From assembly GCA_002308615.1 (NCBI GenBank), contig DBWC01000087.1:1-5254 (forward strand): a stretch of 5,254 nucleotides of DNA. Direction: 5' to 3'. Numbering within the stretch: the first letter of the stretch is position 1; the number at the start of each line of letters is the position of its first letter. The position numbers and the translations under genes were made by a program. The DNA is from Clostridiales bacterium UBA1248 (GTDB lineage Bacteria; Bacillota; Clostridia; Oscillospirales; CAG-272). The notes under the pieces are model-generated. The model made no database searches and was not told the origin of the DNA. It was given only the letters and a program-made list of their open reading frames with translations. Below are positions 1 to 5,254 of this stretch, piece after piece.

Positions 1-55
1 GGGTTCACGTAAGACCCCTCCCCTACGAGCGGGTCGTCGAGGCGCCGACCCCTAC
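1..55. repeat. Partial cluster of GTAGGGG-type palindromic repeats, cut by the window edge
   Basis: Read on the minus strand, the unit GTAGGGG occurs twice (55-49 and 26-20), each time followed by a GC-rich inverted repeat. In the first unit, GGGTCG (31-36) pairs with CGACCC (46-51), and a further 2-bp inner stem is possible (38-39 with 43-44). In the second unit only part of the hairpin is inside the window: GGGT (1-4) pairs with ACCC (14-17), and the outer arm would lie beyond position 1. This layout resembles short REP-like palindromes that are dispersed between genes in many Clostridia. The first unit starts 2 nt after the murI stop codon. No T-tract follows the hairpin, so it is not a standard intrinsic terminator, though it could stabilise or end the transcript. 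No coding sequence is visible here. Confidence 0.7.
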
Positions 56-57
56 CG

Positions 58-837
58 TCAATATTTCTCTATATCCACTCTCTCAACGTCAAAATCAAAA
101 TCTTCGCCTAAAAACACTTTGGCGGTCTTATTGAAATTCGCCGGCGTGTCGGAAACGTAACAATGTATTGCGCCGTTTCCCTCTCCGTCAGAGAATGCGG
201 ACGCTATCTCACGCGCGGCGGCTGCGCCGGAATCTATAAACGTTATATGCGGCGCGGCTTTTATCATCATATTTTTCAAGATCGGGAAATGCGTGCAGCC
301 CAAAATGACCGTATCGGCTCCCGCGTCTATAATCGGATCAAGATATTTTTTGACGGACAGATACGCTATCTCATCCTCCGCAAAGCCGTATTCCACGACG
401 GGAACGAGTAAGGGACAGGCGACGGAGGTCACCTCAAGCTCGCCGTTTATGAGCTTCAGCTCGTGCTCGAAAACGCCTGAGCCTATCGTCGCGCCGGTGC
501 CCATAACGCCTATTTTGCCGTTCTTCGTAAAGCACGCCGCTTCGCGCGACGCGGCGGAAACGACGCCGTAAACGGGTACGGGCAAGGAAATTTTTAAGGC
601 GTTCAGCGCCACGGTGGAGACCGTTCCGCACGCGACGAGAATAGCCGAAACACCGCGGCTCATAAGAAAAGCCGCGTCCTGCGAAGCGTATTTCATTATA
701 GTCTGCGGAGATCTTGTGCCGTACGGCGTTCTTCCGGTATCGCCGAAATACACAAGCTCCGTATCGGGCAGCAGTTTGTGCAGTTCTTTTAACGCGCACA
801 GCCCGCCTAAACCGCTGTCAAAAACTCCTACCGGCAT
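58..837 (-). CDS. murI: Glutamate racemase
   Basis: This cytoplasmic, cofactor-independent racemase converts L-glutamate to D-glutamate, which MurD adds to the peptidoglycan stem peptide. The 259 aa match the usual family length. Visible landmarks in order are GVFDSGLGG (4-12, with the substrate-contacting Asp7 and Ser8), FGDTGRTPYG (31-40), the first catalytic Cys70 in VACGT (68-72), TGATIGS (114-120), CPLLVPVVE (141-149) and the second catalytic Cys181 in GCTHFP (180-185), with His183. One key motif is changed: the family normally has ACNT after the first cysteine, and here the Asn is Gly71. Both catalytic cysteines are kept, so activity is expected. The ATG at 837 overlaps the end of ddl by 10 nt and has a strong AAGG ribosome-binding core at 844-847 with a 6-nt spacer, which settles the start. 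It is the last gene of the apparent operon, and the stop is followed at once by a palindromic repeat. Aspartate racemase is the main alternative in the superfamily, but the motif set and the ddl neighbour favour MurI. Confidence 0.95.
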   Translation of the reverse strand: MPVGVFDSGLGGLCALKELHKLLPDTELVYFGDTGRTPYGTRSPQTIMKYASQDAAFLMSRGVSAILVACGTVSTVALNALKISLPVPVYGVVSAASREAACFTKNGKIGVMGTGATIGSGVFEHELKLINGELEVTSVACPLLVPVVEYGFAEDEIAYLSVKKYLDPIIDAGADTVILGCTHFPILKNMMIKAAPHITFIDSGAAAAREIASAFSDGEGNGAIHCYVSDTPANFNKTAKVFLGEDFDFDVERVDIEKY

Positions 838-1877
838 GATCCACCTTCTTTTGCGTATTTGAACAGCTCCTCCACGACCTCCGCGTACGTGAATCCGTGA
901 TCCTGCATAAGCGACGGATACATTGAAATAGACGTAAATCCGGGCAGCGTGTTTATCTCATTGAACACTATTCTGTCACCCGCCACGAAGAAATCAACGC
1001 GGGACAGACCCTTGCAGCCGAGCGCCATATATATTTTCACCGCGTAATCGCGTATTTTCTCCGATATTTCATCGGACAGCTCGGCGGGAATGTGATACGT
1101 CGCCGTATCGGATATGTATTTCGTATTATAATCGTAAAACTCGCTGTTCGGGCAGATCTCGCCGGGGCGCGACGCGAACGGCGCATCATTTCCCATGACG
1201 GCGACCTCTATTTCGCGCCCGTTTATGTATTCTTCAACAAGCACTTTATCATCATATCGCAGTGCGTCCTTTATCGCCGGCAGAAGCTGTTCTCTGCTCT
1301 TTACCTTTGACGCGCCGACGGACGAGCCGGCGTTCGCGGGTTTTACGAAAACGGGATAATCAAATTTATCTTCGACCTTTTTTATAACTTTTTCGTCGTT
1401 TTTGCCCCTGTGTATAAGCACAAAGTCCGCCATAGGGATATCTCTGTGACTTATAATCAGTTTGGTTATGTATTTGTCCATGCAAACGGCGGATGAAGCC
1501 GTACCGGGCCCGACGTATCTGAAGCCGCACATATCAAGCAGGCCCTGAAGCCGTCCGTCCTCGCAGTAGCTTCCGTGAACGACCGGAAAAACGGGGATAT
1601 CACAGCCGAATATCACGCCCGTGTCGTCTTCTCTTATACCGGTCTGCATGATCAGACTTACCGGATGGAGATTCTCCGTATCGGAACACCACTGCCCGTT
1701 TTTTATCTTTTCGTCGCCTCCGTAGTAGCTGTACCATACGCCGTCCTTCGTCATTCCGATTTTTATAACGTCGTATTTTTCTCTGTCAAGCGCTTTTGAA
1801 ACGTTGTAAACGCTTAAAAGCGACACCTCATATTCCGCGGACTTTCCGCCGAATATAAGAATAATCTTTTCTTTCAT
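828..1877 (-). CDS. ddl: D-alanine--D-alanine ligase
   Basis: This ATP-grasp ligase joins two D-alanines, using ATP, to make the dipeptide that MurF adds to UDP-MurNAc-tripeptide. The 349 aa are typical of the family. Residue positions from the ATG at 1877: an N-terminal FGGKSAEYEVS (9-19), HGSYCEDGRLQG (101-112), VGPG then MDKYITK (about 122-139), FVKPANAGSSVG (177-188) for ATP binding, the omega-loop EFYDYNTKY (246-254), and Asp295 plus NEINTLPGF (306-314) for magnesium. Tyr254 in the omega-loop is the residue usual in true D-Ala-D-Ala enzymes, so this does not look like a VanA-type D-lactate or Leuconostoc-type ligase. A longer reading from a TTG at 1898 is possible, but the ATG at 1877 forms an ATGA overlap with the prmC stop, has a GAGGGG ribosome-binding site, and leaves the family's usual short lead into the FGG motif. 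The third Gly of the usual HGxxGEDG motif is Cys105 here. The stop lies inside the start of murI, which suggests coupled synthesis of two D-amino-acid precursors. Confidence 0.96.
   Translation of the reverse strand: MKEKIILIFGGKSAEYEVSLLSVYNVSKALDREKYDVIKIGMTKDGVWYSYYGGDEKIKNGQWCSDTENLHPVSLIMQTGIREDDTGVIFGCDIPVFPVVHGSYCEDGRLQGLLDMCGFRYVGPGTASSAVCMDKYITKLIISHRDIPMADFVLIHRGKNDEKVIKKVEDKFDYPVFVKPANAGSSVGASKVKSREQLLPAIKDALRYDDKVLVEEYINGREIEVAVMGNDAPFASRPGEICPNSEFYDYNTKYISDTATYHIPAELSDEISEKIRDYAVKIYMALGCKGLSRVDFFVAGDRIVFNEINTLPGFTSISMYPSLMQDHGFTYAEVVEELFKYAKEGGSCR
841..847 (-). promoter_or_regulatory. Ribosome-binding site of murI, inside ddl
   Basis: AAGGTGG on the minus strand lies within the last codons of ddl. 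Its AAGG core is 6 nt before the murI ATG at 837. It is among the strongest ribosome-binding sites in the window, so murI need not rely only on coupling to ddl. Confidence 0.75.
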
Positions 1878-2677
1878 AAAACCCCTCTGTATATACAAAC
1901 CCTGTCGTTATCTGACAGGTCTTTTTTTATTTCGCATTTATTGTTGGTAAGAGCGCGCAGACCGTTTGCCTGACGGTACCCTATTTCAAATATTATATGC
2001 GGCTCGCCTTTGAAGCGATTCTTTGACGCGGCAAGTACACGGCGGTAGAAATCAAGTCCGTCTTCCCCGCCGTAAAGCGCCTCAACCGGCTCTTTTTTTA
2101 CGTTTTCCGGCAGTTGTTCCATCTCCGCTTTCGTTATATACGGCGGGTTGCATATAATACAGTCAAACTTCGGCAAACCGTCCCAGTCGTCAAAAACGTC
2201 AAATTTTATAAGCTCAGCGCGGTCGGATAAACCGTATTTTTTAAGATTTTCTTTTGTATATTTTATTGCGACATCCGAAATATCGATACAAACGGCGCGC
2301 GTGTCTTTTCTACTGTTTAGTACGGCGGCGGCAATACATCCGGAGCCGCAGCAGATATCCGCGAAAACGGCGTTTTGCGGCAGCGTTTTTATCGCTTCTT
2401 CAACAAGCACCTCTGTATCGAACCGCGGTATGAGCACACCCGGACCGCAGTCTATCAATAAATCGTAAAACGGCGCAAAGCCGAAAATATACTGTAACGG
2501 TTCGCCTCTCTCCGCTTTTTCCGCTGCGGCTTTATGCTTTTCAAGCAGCTCTTCCGGCACGTCGTTATCATCTATTGAAAGCTCCGGCAAAGCCCGGTCA
2601 AGCAGATAGCGGCAGTAGGCGGATGCGTCGTCTTTAAGGCGCGATCTTATATTCTTGTATAACTGCCGGTACGTCAT
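1874..2677 (-). CDS. prmC: Peptide chain release factor N5-glutamine methyltransferase (PrmC/HemK)
   Basis: PrmC uses S-adenosylmethionine to methylate the Gln of the GGQ motif in release factors RF1 and RF2, which improves translation termination. The 267 aa are close to the usual length (about 280). A helical N-terminal release-factor-binding domain (1 to about 75) contains the family signature GEPLQYIFG (58-66). It is followed by IPRFDTE (83-89), the SAM-binding DICCGSGCIA (107-116, where DxxTGSGC is more common), an acidic residue at the end of the next strand (Asp132) and the catalytic NPPY (177-180). Then come LYGGEDGLDFYR (201-212) and a C-terminal DLSDNDRV (253-260). The NPPY and PRFDTE motifs together separate PrmC from general N6-adenine methylases. 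The ATG at 2677 forms an ATGA overlap with the stop of the DUF1385 gene. Its own ribosome-binding site is poor, so translation probably depends on ribosomes arriving from upstream. prfA, a frequent neighbour, is absent from the window. Confidence 0.96.
   Translation of the reverse strand: MTYRQLYKNIRSRLKDDASAYCRYLLDRALPELSIDDNDVPEELLEKHKAAAEKAERGEPLQYIFGFAPFYDLLIDCGPGVLIPRFDTEVLVEEAIKTLPQNAVFADICCGSGCIAAAVLNSRKDTRAVCIDISDVAIKYTKENLKKYGLSDRAELIKFDVFDDWDGLPKFDCIICNPPYITKAEMEQLPENVKKEPVEALYGGEDGLDFYRRVLAASKNRFKGEPHIIFEIGYRQANGLRALTNNKCEIKKDLSDNDRVCIYRGVL
1882..1887 (-). promoter_or_regulatory. Ribosome-binding site that fixes the ddl start
   Basis: GAGGGG on the minus strand lies 4 nt before the ATG at 1877. 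It lies downstream of the alternative TTG start at 1898, so it can serve only the ATG. Together with the ATGA overlap with prmC, it makes the shorter ddl reading the preferred one. Confidence 0.75.
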
Positions 2678-3843
2678 ACCGCTCTGCGCTTGTATCTTAC
2701 CTGCTCCGCGCGGCTCATGCGGCTCATAACCGCGCGCATATGCGCCCGCTCTTCTTTTCTTTCCCTGTGCTCCATCGCCTTTGCGACTCTTACGCAGACA
2801 GCGCCGGAGACGCCTTCCTCTTTATCCTTTTCTTTCTTTACCCAGAAGAACTGCTGATCGGGCGTATAACCCGGGAATTCCTCGGGTATCGCGGTCTTAA
2901 GCGCCGCTATGGCGCACTCGATCTGCTTTTCGTCCGGCTCTTTAGTCGTTATCCTCTGTACCCACAGACCCGGCTGCGATATGGCGCGGATGAGCCAGTT
3001 GTCGTGTTTTCCGGCAAATCTGATTATCTCGTACCCGAGACCCGCCGTAAGCGGCAGAAGCGCTATCTTCGTGAGCGAACGCAGTACCGCCGGCCATTCG
3101 GACGGTATAAAGCATCCGATTATGATGCCCAAAAGTATCATAAAAAACATGAACGACGTTCCGCATCTGGGGTGGAAGCGTTTGAATTTTTTCACGTTTT
3201 CCGGTGTGAGATCAAGCCCGGCTTCATAACAGAATACCGTTTTATGCTCGGCGCCATGATACTCGAACGTACGGCGTATATCCTTCATCAGAGAAACGAG
3301 CGAAAGATATATAAGAAAGATAGCTATTTTCAATATGCCTTCTATTAAAGAAAACAGTATCCTGTGATCGGAAAGCACGAATCTTCCGCCGCTGATCCAG
3401 CTGAAAAGCGCGGACAATCCTTTTCCCGACGCGCTGGGAAGGAATATGAACATCAGTATGGCAAGCGCGAAGCCGACGATAAGACCAATGATCATAACGA
3501 GCGTCGTGATGCTTATATGCAGTTTTTCGGAAAGCCATTTTTCAAATTTTGACGGCTCTCCCTCGTCAAGTCCGAGAGCCACCGTGGACGCGTCCATTGT
3601 CGTATACGACAGCTTCATCATCTCAACGAAGTTGACAACGCCGCGAATTATCGGATAGTCGAGCACCTTGTGCTTCTGCCTTGCCGATACGACGGTTTTA
3701 TTCGTCATTTTTATTGAGCCGTCGGGCATACGCGAGGCGATGGACATATGCGTCCCGCTCTTCATCATGACGCCTTCAAGCACCGCCTGGCCGCCGACTC
3801 TGCCCAGCCTGCAGTTCATTTCTTTTTTCTCTTTTTTTGCCAT
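2674..3843 (-). CDS. DUF1385 (YqhQ-like) membrane protein with a basic C-terminal tail
   Basis: This is a conserved integral membrane protein of the DUF1385/YqhQ family. I know of no established reaction for it, although the conserved His, Cys and Glu residues have led to guesses of a metal-dependent role. Landmarks in the 389 aa are GGQAVLEGVMM (17-27), a conserved DYPIIRGV (62-69), hydrophobic helices at about 111-135 and 165-185, the loop motif YHGAEHKT (195-202) followed by HPRCGTSF (224-231), two more hydrophobic stretches at about 230-246 and 254-270, YEIIRFAGKH (271-280) and QPGLWVQRITTKEP (290-303), where the recognisable family region nearly ends. The remaining 70 or so residues are highly charged and mostly basic, and are likely cytoplasmic. 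The ATG at 3843 has AGAGG at 3853-3857 with a 9-nt spacer, overlapping the galK stop. An in-frame ATG at 3819 (residue 9) is a weaker alternative. DUF1385 genes are often next to prmC in Clostridia, and that link is kept here. Confidence 0.93.
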   Translation of the reverse strand: MAKKEKKEMNCRLGRVGGQAVLEGVMMKSGTHMSIASRMPDGSIKMTNKTVVSARQKHKVLDYPIIRGVVNFVEMMKLSYTTMDASTVALGLDEGEPSKFEKWLSEKLHISITTLVMIIGLIVGFALAILMFIFLPSASGKGLSALFSWISGGRFVLSDHRILFSLIEGILKIAIFLIYLSLVSLMKDIRRTFEYHGAEHKTVFCYEAGLDLTPENVKKFKRFHPRCGTSFMFFMILLGIIIGCFIPSEWPAVLRSLTKIALLPLTAGLGYEIIRFAGKHDNWLIRAISQPGLWVQRITTKEPDEKQIECAIAALKTAIPEEFPGYTPDQQFFWVKKEKDKEEGVSGAVCVRVAKAMEHRERKEERAHMRAVMSRMSRAEQVRYKRRAV

Positions 3844-3852
3844 TTTAAAAAT

Positions 3853-3857
3853 CCTCT
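3853..3857 (-). promoter_or_regulatory. Ribosome-binding site of the DUF1385 gene, overlapping the galK stop
   Basis: AGAGG on the minus strand overlaps the TAG stop of the galactokinase gene (3856-3858) and sits 9 nt before the ATG at 3843. The overlap implies that ribosomes ending on galK can re-start here, and it supports the ATG at 3843 over the one at 3819. Confidence 0.7.
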
Positions 3858-5130
3858 ATATTATCCTCGCCGTTCCCTCAGCTCTGACGTGAAGCACGGA
3901 GCATGAGTTTTTGCCGAAGATCCTTTCCATATATGATTTGTATTCATCCGTCAAAGAGGCGGGCACGTACGCCTGCACCGTTCCGGCAAAGCCGCCGCCG
4001 TGAACTCTGTAAGCCGCCTTGTATCCTTTTAAGAACCCTTCCGTCATACATAAAGCGAGCGATATGCCCTGCTCAAACGGATTTTTGTTCGTATATACGT
4101 TTTGCAGGTATTTATAGCTTGAATCGCCGGACTCCTTTGCAAGCTGTAAAAATCTGTCCGTATCAGAGTTTAAAAGCGCGTTTTTCTGCTCAAGCACCCT
4201 TTCGTTTTCGCGAATGAAATGTATCGCGCGCAAAACGGCTCTGTCTCCGAGCTTTTCTCTTATTTCCGGCAGTTTTTCCGTTATATCTTCTTCCGTCAGT
4301 CCGCGTAAAGCTTTTTTGCCGAACACCGCCGCGACGCCTTTCATCTCAGCCGGTACGGACGCGTAATCCTCGTTCAGGTCGGCGTGATTGCCGCCGGTAT
4401 TCACTATACAAAGATCGTATCCCGCCGCAGTAAGATCGAACGGCACGGGGATTATTTCCGGCTCGTCGCCTCCGAAATCTATGTAGACGAATCCGCCCAC
4501 GGCGCACGCGACCTGATCCATAAGCCCGCAGGGCTTTCCGAAAAATTCGTTTTCCGCATACTGCGAAATTTTTGCTATCTCAACGTCGGACACTTTATCA
4601 TCGTTGTAAAGAACGGACAGGACGTAACCCATCATATCCTCAAACGCCGCCGAGGATGAAAGTCCGCTGCCTTTCAACACGGTTGACGTCGTATAAGCGC
4701 GAAAACCGCCCGTTTTATATCCGCGTTTTTCAAATCCGCCGCATACGCCGTATATTATCGCTTTTGAAGAATAGCGCAGGTCTTTCAAATCCGGCACGTT
4801 GCCAAGCGGACAGACGTCCTCGTCAAAGCCCTCGCTTTTTACGCGTATGACGGCGTCGTCCGTTTTCATTACGACGGCGATTATATCAACGTCGACTGAC
4901 GCGGCGAGCACGCGGCCTTTGTTGTGGTCCGTGTGGTTTCCCGATATCTCGCTCCTGCCGGAAACGGACAGCACGACGCATTCTCCGTCGCCGTAAAGCT
5001 CTTTAAAACTTCGCGCCGCGGAAGCGTAACGCGCTCTTTCGCGCATTATATTCTTTTCCCCGTACAGTTCGGTAAAGCGGGCGTCCGCCTCTCCGCTTTC
5101 AAAATATGAGATGAGTTGTGATATAAGCAT
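3856..5130 (-). CDS. galK: Galactokinase-family GHMP kinase (clostridial long form)
   Basis: The protein is a cytoplasmic GHMP-superfamily sugar kinase. The family reaction is ATP-dependent phosphorylation of alpha-D-galactose to galactose 1-phosphate, the entry step of the Leloir pathway. The 424 aa exceed the common length of about 390 because of a roughly 50-residue charged N-terminal lead. The motifs are GRSEISGNHTDHNKG (58-72, equivalent to the galactokinase signature GRVNLIGEHTDY), the ATP-binding loop KGSGLSSSAAFE (153-164), FGKPCGLMDQ (197-206) with the likely catalytic base Asp205, NTGGNHADLNEDY (244-256), where Tyr256 may match the family's sugar-contacting Tyr, and HGGGFAGT (377-384) as GHMP motif 3. 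Asn65 replaces the Glu that contacts the galactose 6-hydroxyl in characterised enzymes, so the true substrate is less certain than the family call. The ATG at 5130 has AGGA at 5140-5143 with a 9-nt spacer and a promoter just upstream. It is the first gene of the apparent operon, and no galT or galE is nearby. Other sugar kinases of the superfamily remain possible. Confidence 0.88.
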   Translation of the reverse strand: MLISQLISYFESGEADARFTELYGEKNIMRERARYASAARSFKELYGDGECVVLSVSGRSEISGNHTDHNKGRVLAASVDVDIIAVVMKTDDAVIRVKSEGFDEDVCPLGNVPDLKDLRYSSKAIIYGVCGGFEKRGYKTGGFRAYTTSTVLKGSGLSSSAAFEDMMGYVLSVLYNDDKVSDVEIAKISQYAENEFFGKPCGLMDQVACAVGGFVYIDFGGDEPEIIPVPFDLTAAGYDLCIVNTGGNHADLNEDYASVPAEMKGVAAVFGKKALRGLTEEDITEKLPEIREKLGDRAVLRAIHFIRENERVLEQKNALLNSDTDRFLQLAKESGDSSYKYLQNVYTNKNPFEQGISLALCMTEGFLKGYKAAYRVHGGGFAGTVQAYVPASLTDEYKSYMERIFGKNSCSVLHVRAEGTARII

Positions 5131-5139
5131 ACATATTTA

Positions 5140-5143
5140 TCCT
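5140..5143 (-). promoter_or_regulatory. Ribosome-binding site of galK
   Basis: AGGA on the minus strand lies 9 nt before the ATG at 5130 in an otherwise A/T-only leader. It supports this start over the internal Met29 and fits with the transcription start predicted about 10 nt further upstream. Confidence 0.65.
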
Positions 5144-5160
5144 ATTTTAGATTTTTTTTA

Positions 5161-5183
5161 ATTATATCAAATAAAAATATAAT
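5161..5183. promoter_or_regulatory. Inverted repeat over the -10 box, possible operator
   Basis: ATTATAT (5161-5167) and ATATAAT (5177-5183) form a perfect 7-bp inverted repeat separated by 9 nt. It covers the -10 box and spacer of the operon promoter and ends next to the -35 box. The spacing of arm centres (16 bp) is compatible with a dimeric regulator, but the composition is almost pure A/T, so chance is a serious alternative. The symmetry also places a TATAAT on the plus strand (5178-5183), though without a good -35 for it. Confidence 0.25.
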
Positions 5184-5189
5184 AGTCAA
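5161..5189 (-). promoter_or_regulatory. Sigma-A-type promoter for the galK-to-murI operon
   Basis: On the minus strand, TTGACT (5189-5184, one mismatch to the -35 consensus) is followed after exactly 17 nt by a perfect TATAAT (5166-5161). The -10 box is preceded by TGA, which gives an extended -10 (TGnTATAAT). Transcription should begin near 5153-5155, in an A-run, giving a leader of about 25 nt before the ATG at 5130. That is too short for a riboswitch. With such good elements the promoter should be strong unless repressed. No comparable promoter is seen between the downstream genes. Confidence 0.85.
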
Positions 5190-5254
5190 TAATAAAGTGA
5201 GAAAAAATGTAAAGAGTTTGTGTGAATTTGCTTAGGGTAACGAGAATTATCCGA

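Noticed and set aside
31..51. Hairpin after murI as an intrinsic terminator
   Set aside because: The stem is GC-rich, but no run of T follows it on the minus strand. It fits the repeat pattern better.
434..799. A 121-codon minus-strand open frame within murI in another frame
   Set aside because: It is Arg-rich, lacks motifs and is fully inside murI, whose catalytic motifs are unambiguous.
1588..1605. Cys in HGSYCEDG of Ddl as a sign of an inactive or Van-type ligase
   Set aside because: The ATP and magnesium motifs and the omega-loop Tyr254 are all intact, so one change at a Gly position in this loop is not enough to claim altered function.
1878..1898. Extension of ddl by seven residues to a TTG start
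   Set aside because: The ATG at 1877 has its own GAGGGG site and an ATGA overlap with prmC. The extra residues precede the conserved N-terminus and are not expected in the family.
2740..3348. A 202-codon open frame on the plus strand opposite the DUF1385 gene
   Set aside because: It lies wholly antisense to a gene with clear family motifs, and its translation is Arg/Tyr-rich with no recognisable domain. It looks like a codon-bias shadow.
5178..5183. Plus-strand TATAAT as a divergent promoter
   Set aside because: The hexamer 17 nt upstream (TTTTTA) matches the -35 consensus poorly, and the plus strand to 5254 has no open start followed by a useful reading frame. The box is explained by the A/T inverted repeat.
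5190..5254. Possible small gene, leader RNA or second promoter upstream of the galK promoter
   Set aside because: Short frames here end quickly (for example from GTG at 5197, stopped at about 5235). I see no stable hairpin or convincing second -35/-10 pair, so nothing is supported.

Overview
The window reads as a compact chromosomal segment from a low-to-mid GC bacterium of class Clostridia (Bacillota), plausibly an Oscillospirales-like gut or environmental lineage. Three things point there: the clostridial long form of the galactokinase-family protein with a GNHTDH motif, a DUF1385/YqhQ-type membrane protein next to prmC, and GTAGGGG-type palindromic repeats of the kind scattered through many clostridial genomes. 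The lineage is an inference from sequence style, not from a marker gene search.

All five genes lie on the minus strand, so transcription runs from high to low coordinates. From right to left: an AT-rich upstream region (5131-5254) with a near-consensus sigma-A promoter; a galactokinase-family GHMP kinase (3856-5130); a DUF1385 membrane protein (2674-3843); prmC/hemK, the release-factor glutamine methyltransferase (1874-2677); ddl, D-alanine--D-alanine ligase (828-1877, with the start corrected to an ATG that overlaps the prmC stop); murI, glutamate racemase (58-837); and a partial palindromic repeat cluster (1-55) that begins two bases after the murI stop.

The junctions are very tight: a 12-nt gap, two 4-nt ATGA overlaps and one 10-nt overlap. 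No terminator or internal promoter is visible between the genes. The simplest reading is one five-gene operon driven by the promoter at 5161-5189, with translational coupling between neighbours. The last two genes supply peptidoglycan precursors (D-Ala-D-Ala and D-Glu). PrmC modifies translation termination factors, and the DUF1385 protein is a conserved membrane protein of unclear function. The galactokinase-like first gene has no Leloir partner (galT, galE) inside the window.

I see no mobile element, CRISPR array, tRNA, rRNA or phage gene, and no clearly new multi-gene system. This is mostly ordinary housekeeping DNA. The points worth a second look are the substituted sugar-binding residue and odd placement of the GalK-like protein, an Asn-to-Gly change at the MurI active-site motif, a long basic tail on the DUF1385 protein, an inverted repeat over the promoter, and the repeat cluster against the 3' end of the operon.
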